From assembly GCA_013397455.1 (NCBI GenBank), contig VYZB01000238.1, positions 1,262,369 to 1,326,368 of the forward strand: 64,000 bases of DNA, given 5' to 3'. Source of the DNA: Crotophaga sulcirostris (taxonomy: Eukaryota; Chordata; Aves; Cuculiformes; Crotophagidae). Positions 49,853-61,100 of this stretch are shown piece by piece. Positions within the stretch are counted from its first letter, which is position 1. Every line of letters starts with the position of its first letter. The notes beneath the pieces are model-generated. The model did no database searches and had not been told where the DNA came from. It worked only from the letters and a program-made list of their open reading frames with translations. Made by a program: the position numbers and the translations under genes.

Positions 49853-52800
49853 TGCATGCACATGCACACAGAAAGGAGCTCAAAGTTCAGGTCCTTTGAA
49901 CTTCAATGACTTTCTAACAAAGTCAAACAACGTGTCTATATTCCAGATTCTGAGACTACCTGACCACTCATGGGTGCACCAATGTGCTCCAGTTGCTGGC
50001 AGAATTGCACAGGATGGAAATCCCTCAGAAATCTGCTGACTCCTTTCGCAAAATTAGCAGTTAAGAGCCTGTAAGAAATTCCTCTTCCCCATAATGGAAA
50101 TCCTAAGCCTAGATTCTCAAACTGTGCTTCAACAAGAACGTTCAGGGTTATTATTATTAGATTAAGGTGTTCCAGCCACACCACGAGACCCAGCCTCTGT
50201 TGTGCTGACAGCACTGTTCACAGGCTGTGCTGTGAACTGAAGAGCTGACTGGGCTTTGCAAGAGTAAACATTGGAAGTCATAACATTTCCCTGACCTGTA
50301 TTAAAACAGTACTATCCAAAAGCAGCAGTACTGGGAGTGGAAGGACAGGGGGGGACCATGCAACAGCATGCGGGCACAGACCAGTATCCAGGAATGCCAC
50401 TGCAACAAGTTTAAAGTACTGCTTTGACCACATAAAATTATTCTGTTAAATAAAAAAAAGTACACTTCAAAACAAAATGGTTATCCGGGAAGGAAGAAAG
50501 TACACAAAGCCCAAGACTAAGGCTTGTTAGCAAGTCATCCTCTCCATAAACACTATACAGTTCTAGTAGTTCTGTGAAATCCATTCACATTTTAAGTCAG
50601 CCCCATTTTGAGACAGCCCCAAATACATGTGCGGTCTTTGCTGCTATGCATTTTATGCTATGCATAGCTCATGCAAAATTAACTGGTTTTGCATACCATG
50701 TGACTTTCCAAGTCACGATGTAGATAAAGTAAAAGCAGGCATCACGGGAATTCTTATCGGTTTGCTTCTCACTGGAGGCTGTTCTGTGCCGAGTCCCTGA
50801 TGCCTACATTAGCAAGCAACACAAGCACCTCTATAAAGCAAAGCAAGTGGTGCTGAGAACCCGAAGTCATCAATATAAACACTTCACAGGTTTTACTTAA
50901 GACAATCTCTGTTTGACTTTGTGGACCTAATGCCCGTGAGTGGTAGGAGTGCCTTAAGTAGGCTCCTGGAGTGCTGCTTCTCAGAGGTTTCGGGAAACGG
51001 CTTATTTTCATCTGAAAGGGAATTAAGTTTGTGTACTCTTAAACTGCTCCCTGACATAGTCCAAACCAAAAGAAGTGAAGACAATTGGAAGATTTCTTTC
51101 AAAAGCACACTCCTGTCTAACTAAAGCCCTGCAGACTAGACTCCATCCCCAAAATAAGACTGCAAGAATAATTTTGTGAAGGAAATAGATTCAGCTTTTT
51201 TCCCATCGTCTGACTCCACTATCTTATACTAAACACATACTCAGTTGTATATGAGTCGGAGGTTCAAACTTTAAACAGAAAGGAAAATACACCTTAAGGC
51301 TGAAACTTGTGGCTGGGAGCCACATTTCATTAAATAGTAACTTGTCAATGCTAGTTCTTGCAACATCTCTATTCATGTATCTTAAAATTATTTTTAAATA
51401 TTCTAATTCTCTTTTTACCTACAAGAACAGTAGGCAAGCCCTAGAAAGACAAAGTGGTATGAGCAGGTCCTTAGCAGAGGAAGGTGTGAAGTCAAACCTT
51501 GCAGCCTCCAGTGGTAGCTGTGTCAGCACTGTGCATGCGGGACAGCCGTGCACAAAGAAAATTACTTCACCCAGTAGGAAATACATCAGTTTTTGTGCAC
51601 GTAAATGATTGTTGGTTTCAAAACCAATGGATGATTGATGCTGAAAATAGCATTTGAATCCTCATCTTACTGGCATCAGTTGTCAGACACACTCTCACCC
51701 ACACAGCTAGTGAGGAAAATGGAGACCTGAAACTGCCATCCACAGCAACCAGCCAAATCGTGACTCCTTCCAAGACAAAGGAACCAGTAGGGAAAAAAGC
51801 AGTACTGCTTTGATGCAATCTTGTTGCACATAAAGAAATAAAAAAGAAATGTGGCTTCCCTGCATAAGGTAAGGCTCAAACAGCAAGAAACACTGTCCTT
51901 GCTCAGTATTCATAGCCAATTTACCCAAGACAGCACTTGTTCTTTCTTAGATCTCTCATGGCCAAGCCATACACTCCTTTTTGAGCATAAATGGCTTTTA
52001 ATGCCCTTCTCTTCCTGCTTCTGTGGCATTTTCTTGCTGATAGTTACCTACAATGCCAAAACCTGTGTTGCCATGTCCTTCCTCCTCTCCACCACTGCTA
52101 TTTTTCCTTTAAGCACATGAGTTATTCCCCTTTGCTCATCTCAACATCAAATCATGAGGAGTCACAAAAGACATGGTGTCCTCGGTTGCAGGAGGGTGGC
52201 TGGAGCAAGCATCTCCCCTGCCAAGTTGCACTTGCAGAGAAAATTCAGTGCTGACCTGGATCACACTAAGCAAGCTCAGCAAGGGCACTGAGAAATTTTG
52301 GTGCCCTCCCAAAAGTTTCTACTGGCTAAGTGTAAATGTTCAAGCCCTTAACATCCGATTAAGTGGGTGGACTTTTGTGGAGGATAAAAGGTAAATGTAT
52401 TTGGAAATGCAAAGAGGCGTGAGCTAATTAGCAAAATACTACCTTTATCACAGCACTAAAGGTCGAAGTGGCTCATTATCACTGTATGAACCTCCTTTTC
52501 TGAGGACCCCCTGCTCTGTCTGCAGAAATGTCCTGCTTTGATGTGTTCCCTGAACAAAGAGAAAGGCCCTGATGTCAAGAGTGAAACACAAGGAGTGACA
52601 CTCTGTGGTGGTTTAAGGAAGGAAATGAGGCACACTGTGACCCCTTGAAGCTGCTGAGGAATCCAGACAAGGAAATTTGAAACTACCCTAAGAGGGATTT
52701 GATGAGAACTGGGGGATTAACACCAAACACAGTAGGATCTTTAATGATCATAAATAACCAAGCCCTCAGTTTTATTTGCCTTTCTGTGGCACTACACCCA

Positions 52801-53928
52801 GCAGCACAGGGCACCTGGGTCATCAGGGTCACTTTGTGATCTGCTTTGTGGTATGGCCGAGTCTATCTGAAGAGGAGCTCTGTCCTCATGTTGTTATGCT
52901 CTGCTGTACATGCTTGCTCTGACCCCACAGTGACCCAAACCAACAGGAAAAATATCTTTTTGTGCCATTACTTTTCAGGCAGTTTAGCTGAAACCCAATT
53001 GAAGCAGGAACGACCCAGATGGCAACAGTCAGCTGCAGCTTGACCCAGCTGTACTGTAAAATCACAGCACTGGGTGGGAAATACAGCTTTGCCGGCCATG
53101 CCTAAGTGAGAAATTCTTCTCAAGCAGCCAAGTGAGGCAGGCAGATCACACTTCATTACAGAGCTGACAAAAGACAACAGTCATTACGTGAACACGAGAT
53201 CCATTACCTGATCACTGTTGTAAGAGGGATGTAAGGTGTCATGTGGAGCAAGGCAGTCCATTAATTTGCCATTCTGCCGGCAGCCCAGGTGCACCAGATC
53301 TCGACAGTGAGCATGGCAGTTGTATCTGCAATCTGAAACACATACACAGACACAACAAAACAAAAATAGATGTAGTGTTTAGAATGAAGTTGCTGCAGGC
53401 AGAACCTAGGAGTGAGGCGCATCTTCATTTGCTATGTGACCTCAGCGAAGCTACCACCTCTTGACTGAATCTCCCCATCCATGTATAAAGATATTAATAG
53501 TTACATACTACTGGTGATGTAAATTCACTGGAGCGAAGGTGACAGCGCAACACAGCTCCCAGTGTCACACTGACACGGCTGCAGTGATGCAGTTCACTAG
53601 TCATGGCTGCCTTGGTGAGATGTTTTTGCAAAAGGTCTGTGCCACATACTATGTATTAGATGCTGTAAAGAAAGCACAAAAGGGACTGTTCTCAGAAAAG
53701 ACACAGCATTTATGATTTTCAGATAAAAATTTCTATGCAAATATGATCACTGCTACACGGTTTTATGTTTTAAGCTTAGGTTCTCTGAAGAATATGCGCA
53801 CGAATACTGAAAGCATACTGAGAAGCTTATCTGAAGCCATAATTAACCTGCTAAATCACAAGGTTGCCTTTTGGAACAATTCAGAAATTTCACTTGCTGG
53901 CTGGCAAAATCAACTGAGATGGCTATTA

Positions 53929-55146
53929 TTAGGTTGGTGCAATACTAATTGCCATTTTTGTCATTGTAAATTGTGATGCTTATCTTGGAATAAATTTTAT
54001 TTAAATGTGTTCATGTCATATACCATTTTAAAACATGAATTCTGCTCTACTTATTTATGTCAATGGTTGTGTTTTCACTATTTATTCTTTTTTTATATTG
54101 CACCTTAAAAATAAAGGCAAATTTGAGTAATTTTATTGTAGAAGTTCCAAAGGGGACTTAAAGCAGTGGAAACTACTAGCAATACATACCAGGCATTTGG
54201 TCAGGGGACCATCAACAAACATACAACTCGACATCAGTTCCAAAAATTTAATAACAGAACTTAGAGCCTCGAAGATGAGAAGGGTCATGGATGTCCTGTG
54301 ATAAGCGACAACCAGTTGAGCGCCAGCAATAAAGCAGACCCATGGAAAACAACTCAAGAGGCTGCAGAAGAACTAAACATTGACCATTCAACAGATGTTT
54401 TACATTCACACCAAACTGGAAAATCAAAAAAGTCTGACAAATGGGTGCCGCATGAGCTGAACAAAAATAAAAATTTCACCACTATGAAGTCTGCTCTACG
54501 TTTCTTTTGCACAACAAAACCAATCCATTTCTTGATTGCATTGTGACATGTGATAAAAAATTACCTCTATATGGCAATTAATGACATTCCACACAGTGAC
54601 TGAACCATGGTGAAGCACCAAAGTAGTTCCTCAAACTGAAACTGCATCAAAAGAAGGTTATGTTCACTGTTGGGTGGTCAGCAAGTGAAATCATCCACTA
54701 CAACTTCTTGAATTCTGGCAAAATCATCACAGCAGAGAAGTATTGCCAGGAAACTGACATGCATGGAGAACTGCAACGTTTACATCCAACATTGGTCAAT
54801 TGAAAGGCCCAGTTCTTCTCCATGACAATGCCCAACTGCATGTGTCACAAATAACCCTGCAGAAGCTGCATAACTAGGTTACGAAAGTCTACCTCAGCCA
54901 GCTTACTCATCAGACTTCTCTCCCATCAGTTACCACATTTTCAAGCATCTTGACAACTTCCTGCAAGAGAAGTTTTTCCAGGACCCCAGAATTCTATGCT
55001 ACTGGAATAAATAGATTTGTTTCTTTTGGGTAAAAATGCATACATTCTAATGGTTCTTATTTTGATTAATAAATTTTATTCTCAGCTGAGATATACTGCT
55101 GTAAAGTTGATGGGTAAAAACAGCAACTATTTTTGCACCAACCCTA
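53929..55146 (+). mobile_element. Mariner DNA transposon, near full length, dead (Hsmar1/Galluhop-like)
   Basis: The left end TTAGGTTGGTGCAATACTAA and the right end TTTTTGCACCAACCCTA form the classic mariner terminal inverted repeat. Both are flanked by TA (53927-53928 and 55147-55148), the expected Tc1/mariner target duplication. The element is 1218 bp, a little shorter than the usual roughly 1.3 kb. Inside, in plus orientation, lie remnants of the transposase: EELNIDHST and KWVPHEL, the first catalytic-type Asp in IVTCD, and LLHDNA. Stops and frameshifts interrupt the gene. The end sequence is of the Hsmar1/Made1/Galluhop type, from memory; the subfamily should be treated as inference. Confidence 0.96.
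54298..55005 (+). pseudogene. Mariner transposase remnant
   Basis: The cut-and-paste transposase of the surrounding element is broken. The WVPHEL-containing N-terminal part is in one frame (54298-54546), TCD with the first metal-binding Asp (codon at 54552-54554) in a second, HDN with the second Asp (54824-54826) in a third, and YSSDFSP in the first frame again. A TAG follows LHN, shortly after HDN. The third acidic position, normally Asp in SPxDYH, is AGT (Ser) at 54928-54930. The protein cannot be active; the loss of the third Asp is direct from the sequence, its catalytic meaning is established for the DD34D family. Confidence 0.9.
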
Positions 55147-55148
55147 TA

Positions 55149-58100
55149 GAAATGTAAATTTGTAATAACAGAGGCAGATGGCCCCACCCCCAGTAAGAAA
55201 TCAGATGATTCATATGGCCTCTAATCTCAAAGAGAGAATCACTTGAACAGTATTTGTAAAAACAAACTGTATTTACTCCAGAGCCTTGTTATGTTTGCTG
55301 TTTTTTCTACGAAATTTGGGCAGAGTTCATGATACCACCTTTGTCTAGCACTGAATGTCACTTTCTATTTTTAGGTTTTAAATTGTTTATAATTTTGCCA
55401 AAGAGCAACCACTTGTACTTCAAGTTTCCATGCTAGGGAACATCATACTGTATGTTTTAGAACATTTTGGCTAAAACAATCCAGCCATTTCCAAGAACTT
55501 TGGAGGAAATGCTTTAATTTGCCCTAACTAAACTGCTTTTAAAAATATTTTTTCTTTTGTTACAAAGCTTTACACTTCCCTAGTTCATAGCTGAAGTTGA
55601 ATTCTAGATGGGGTTTTTTGTGTTCCCTTATTAGCCTTTCAAAAATCTCAGTCTCCTTCATGTTGGATTAGATTTTCATTGCAGTTCCAAGAATGTGTTC
55701 TTCAAGGTTTCCATTTCCACTCCCTACTTATCAGTGGTGTTAACAGACAAGGCAGTAGGGTGTTGCCTGCAGCGTTGCTCCTCTTGTCTAAGGACTGGGT
55801 CTTTAACGTAAGATCCCTGCACAGGCAGATCATCCGAAAGTAAAAATTTCAATGTGGATCAGGTGCAAACATGCAATCACAGGTCTGTGCCTGATACAGA
55901 ATTAATGTTGCACTCACACTAAGGCAAGATTTAGTACATTTTATTTCATACAAAGTCTGATGATACAGTTATCCAGTCAAAACTTTTTGAACACTTGTGA
56001 CTCAGCATCCATAGTGGATCAGATAACTAGGATGTTTCCAAACTTAAACCAGACTAACTATAGCACTAGAATACGTCCCAAGTCACACTCTCGAGACATC
56101 AACAAATAGCTTCCATCCAGTTATGGGGCAAAAAGGATCCTGTTGAAATATAAATCAAAACACTAAAAAAAGGCTCTAACTCTCTAAACCCATCACTGTA
56201 TTTAAGGCAGAATCTGGAAAACATGAAGGAAAATAGGCAGAAGACTAGAAAGAAAAAAAAGGATGGTTAAGGCAGCTATGGTGCCCAGGAGAAATGACAG
56301 CTGTCCCTGCACCCTTGTGTGATGCTGACAAACCAAGCCAGACTTTCTGCAGTTGCTGCCCAGTTCCTCCTGGGGACTACACTTAAGCTACTTAATCCAA
56401 TTTGCAGGAAATATGGAGCATTCAGAACTGCAAACAGAGTCTGGGAGAACTGTGTTTTTAACCCAAACAAGGTTTTTCCAGGGCTCTGTTTTGTGCTTAT
56501 GCAGCTAGGATTATTCTTCAGACAACTCACGCACTTCACAGAGAACTTCGGGAAGCAAAAGAACACTCATGTTTGTGGAACCCTTGAGAGAAGTGAATAA
56601 TTTTGTATTTGAGAAGGGACCCTGTAAGACGCAGTTGAAAAGTGTCCCCCATACTCAACAGGATTAAGTAAAATTCGGAGCTGTTGCTGTTATTCAGGTG
56701 AGGGAGCAGGGCAGCTGCATGGGAAAACTGGGATGGGAGCACTTAATTTAAAATACATTGCAATGCCTATGCAAAACAAGGTCAAATGAAAGTAATACTT
56801 GAATTTCTATTTTTTCTTCATCTGAATTCTTTACTCTGCAAATTGAGTTATCATCTTAAGAAAAAAATGCTTATGAGATCACATTGCTTGCCTAACTTTC
56901 TATTCCTCTTCCATAATTCCGTAAGATCTGACCAATTTCAATCTCATATTGAGACTGAAAATCTAAAAGCTAATTAAATTCATGTGAGTTTTATGAAAAA
57001 TATCTCCTGGCTAAAGGAGGGACACACAAAATAATACCCATGCTCAGGGCAAGGCAGGCAAAAGTCAGCCATTACACCATTGTCTGGCAATGTCTGCACA
57101 ACCAGTAATTAAACACATCTCCTCCATGGTGAGGACGTTATGGGGAAAGGGGCACAAATCTGCAGGAAACCAGGCTTCACTAATTCCCCACCTTTCTATG
57201 ATTAGGCAAACATATAAACCAAGCATGCTCCAATTTTAAAGATACATTATCACAAATAGTATTAGGAAAAAACCTGTTAGCTAAACAGTGTTCTGAAACA
57301 GGATTACTAATGAAGTTAGGAAACATTATCTTTCAATGCTATTTTGTTTGTCATTTATATTCATTTTAATTTGGGAGTCGGTAATGTCATTTATAAGACA
57401 AGCCCATAACTTCTGCCTGGCTATTATAGGTCTATTTGGAACAAATGTAAAAGCTTCATCTCTGAAACTCTTTCAATCATAAACTAGATTTTAACATACT
57501 GATTATAAGTTTAATGAGCAAGACATGAAAAAAGGAAGGTTTTTTTTCTAGAACAGTAACACTTAAACATTTTTTCTTATGTGTATTACCTTTAAACACA
57601 TTATTTTATTTCATTCATGGCACACAATGTTTCACCAAGGTCCAAGTAGCATCAAATTATAAATACTATCTTTTCCTGGTAATCTTTTATTGGATTGCCA
57701 TGAGCTCAAAAAAAGTTATTATTCTCAAAAGCCTGTTTTGGTCATCAGATTGTGGACTGCCATATTATTTCTGCTTGGAAAGCAATCAGAACAAGGTGCT
57801 CTTTCCTGATGTGGTCTGAAATGAATGCTGCCCCTTGAACTCAAAGATCTAGGGGCTTTCACTGGGCACAGTTTATAAAAGCATTCACTGACATCTAGAA
57901 AAGCTAACAGGTTTGTTTTACTGCTGTCCAGCCTGTCCTCTGAAGTTATTTATGAAAGTGATGTATTGAGGCATATATTAAATATGCATAATTGCCCTGC
58001 ATTGTTAGGAAATTCAAAGTAAGCATGTAGTTATTTAACATACAAATATTATCCTTTAAAAGTTTTATTGTCAACTACTGAGACATAATGTATCACCTTA

Positions 58101-61100
58101 TTATTCTTCTACCGAAACTTGATTTTGCCTGATAGCTTGTAAATAGCTGTTCCCATAACTGATTTGCTCAAGGGTGGTGCATCAGCAAGCCAGTAAGTGA
58201 ACAGGCAGGCAACCCAACAGATGCTCCAACATCAGACACCAGTAACTGAGCATCACTGAATCGGGCAGCAGCAAGCAGAGGCTCAACAGCAAAGTCTCTC
58301 TATCCTGGTGTTGTCTTCCCTGCCTAGGAAATGCATGTGTTCACTTCTATGATGGTCCAGACATACTTAACTTCCAAATGTATATTGTGCCTGAGTAACT
58401 GAAGCACACCGAAAGTTCAAAGCCAAATTTGTATTACATTTGCATTATTTATCAACCACAGTAAGAGTGAAGAAGTCTTTATCAGAAATTGCGAGGAGGG
58501 AGGGGATACAACTTGGTCCTGCTACTGCATGTGTTACGAAGTTAGCAAGTAAAATCATCTTTACTCGAGAGCCTGTGGCTTTGCTCCCAGCAATCAGAAT
58601 AGAGATTACTGCTGTGCTTGCTCTATGGAAAGTATGCTTGTAAAGCTTCTTGAAAAAATATTCAAACTACGTAAGGTGCTTAATGCTTTAATACTTAATC
58701 CATTTTCAGCCAGTAGGTCAGAAAAGGAAGGAGAATTAAATTCAGCAGTATTTCTCCTGCAAGATGGAATTGCATTATATTTCTAGAGGAAGAATTAAAC
58801 CGTGGTCTATCTGTAACATTAAAGCACTGCAGCTTCGTTAATACTAGTCCATGAAAAGTCTTCACCCAATGAACTACTCCATGTAGAATACTGATTTAGT
58901 GAACAGAATCATTTTGAACTGAAAAAATCATGCTGAAAAGTAAAATAAGACAAGTTACTGACTGCATCAATATTGTCCTTGATGAAAGAGGATGCACTGG
59001 CTACAGGAGCAAGTTTTATATTGCAGTGTAAATCAAATGCAGACATGATGCTTTAAAACATGCTCAGTTTTACTGGTTTCTATGAGGAGAAAAAAATAAT
59101 GTGTCTACATAGGACACAGAAGTTACTTTAAATGTTTTAATGACTCTTTGGAAATAATGGTATTCTTGTAAATGCATACCTGAGATTGTTGTTTGACTTA
59201 CATCCTTCTTAATTCCAATAAACTGAAATACGAATTATTCTGGATCCTGAGTAGAGAATCAGAATTTCAGGGCTCCTTTTCAGAAGAGCAGAAAATTATC
59301 AAGATGACACTTGAAGTTTGGTTCCCATCCTGCAGTCCCACCAAGCCAAAAAGGGCACTTCTGGAAGCTTTCGTGCTTTTGTGTCACAAGAAATGACTGA
59401 CAATACATTTACATTAATTTTGCAAAGTTCTCTGTACTAGCAGTTGCCGTTTCTTTCTGGCTTCTAATTTCTTCAACCCCACATCCTAATATTGTTCAAC
59501 CCCAGGCATTCACATATACACCAGACAAAACTGAACCTCTTGTCAGGCTTGCAACCCCATCTGCAACTGCCATAGCCCCACTCAGGGTTAGGAACCCTGG
59601 CCTAGGAACAGGGTAAACTCCTGCAACTGTCTCTGTTGGGAGCTACTCCCAGTGACTGAGATAAAATTAACCACAGTGCCTAGAGCACAGATGTACAAAC
59701 CCATATATTTGGACCATATATTTTTGAAGCCAGGCGCTTTAACTCTAGTAGAACAGTCTGATACTCAACCCAAAAACTCACTGGGTTTTTGTCTGCAAAG
59801 TGTCTTACCAAGCTAGAATTTGTCTACTGCACCAAAAAATTGCTATGCTCCTCCCTAGTTTAAGATTCAGAGCTCTTACACAACTGTTTGTCATTTAGGC
59901 AGGCAATAACCCAACTCTGCCACATCCAGAGGCCATTACATTGGTGAAGCAGGAGGGAATGATTGGCTTTTTGGTGAGAAGATGAAAAAACTCTTTCTTG
60001 AGTGAATCACTGACCGAGAACTCCAGGGAGGCCCTAAGGAGAAGATGAGGTACAAAAATCAGCAACCTCCATGTGCCTGAGATTATCTAACATCCCTGCT
60101 GACAGGGAACACAGGGAAAATCTCTGATCATGTGTCAGGCAAGAAATAATTGGTTCATAAATAAATTCAGATTCCCAACTGCAAAACAGGATGGAAGGAC
60201 AGGCATTTTACGTCAAACAGCCTAAAACTGATTTTTTTTCAGTTTCTGCCACTGCTACCTTTATAAACTTCTACAATCCTGTTGTCTGTTTTGGAGCTTT
60301 TAAATACTTATTTTTCTATGATCTTATCTTAATCTAGGCTGGCTAGAAGGTTTGCTAGATAACCAGTAAACACCAGGACACGTGAGTTCTGTGGACATGG
60401 CCATCCTGAGCAGGGGAGTAGTGTGACGGGCTCACCAGGACTAACAGTCTGGCAGCTCCCCAGCCTCCCTGAAGAATGGCAGGAGACATTGCCATCTAGC
60501 TGCACGTTGAAGAACTGGAATGTAGGAGTTCATGTGGATGAAACATCTTCGAGTGACCACTGTTAGCCAGGTAAGTTCCCTGGCCGCTGAGGGGGGTTTG
60601 ACCACTCTTCATTCCAGTGACTGTAAAACCAGGTGTGAGGAAGGGTTAATGCCTATCTGCAGCCACTAAAATCCACTCTGGTTGTCAGATTCTTAAATGT
60701 CTCTAAGCACCTTGCCCTAAGTGATGCAGGAACATAAATCCCATTGATTTACTCTGGAGCTTTTAAAGAACTGAAGACAATTTAATCAGTTTGTAAAGCT
60801 CATTTGTATTCTTATCAACATGACAACAGCCTCAGGTCTTCTCCCTCCTTCCAGCGCTTGCCAACAGGCTCCAGCTAAGACTTGTCACAGGAGACTCTTG
60901 CACAAACCTGGGATCCTCCACAGCCAGCCTATGAAACAGACTGATGCTCCTGGAAGCTATTACACCCCTTTCGAGCAGATAATGCTCTGCGTGTAGTCCT
61001 GTTTACAGTCACCATTCCCACAGAAACAGAACACCCAGTGTTTGCCAGACCACCTGGAATTAATCACAAAATCTGTTTGCAGCCAAGGCTGAAATAATTT

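Larger units (their letters stand above)
40989..53926. other. Intergenic DNA without recognised genes
   Basis: About 13 kb of AT-rich sequence with no CR1 that I can identify. The longest open frames are 45136-45507 (minus, 123 codons) and 46942-47370 (plus, 142 codons). Neither has a motif, a plausible splice context that I could establish, or a recognisable family. It also contains a GT microsatellite and a small compound palindrome, listed separately. Confidence 0.5.

Noticed and set aside
52600..52680. TGTGGTGGTTTAAGG resembling the start of some avian ERV LTRs
   Set aside because: Only about a dozen bases; no LTR end, primer-binding site, polyadenylation layout or second copy found.
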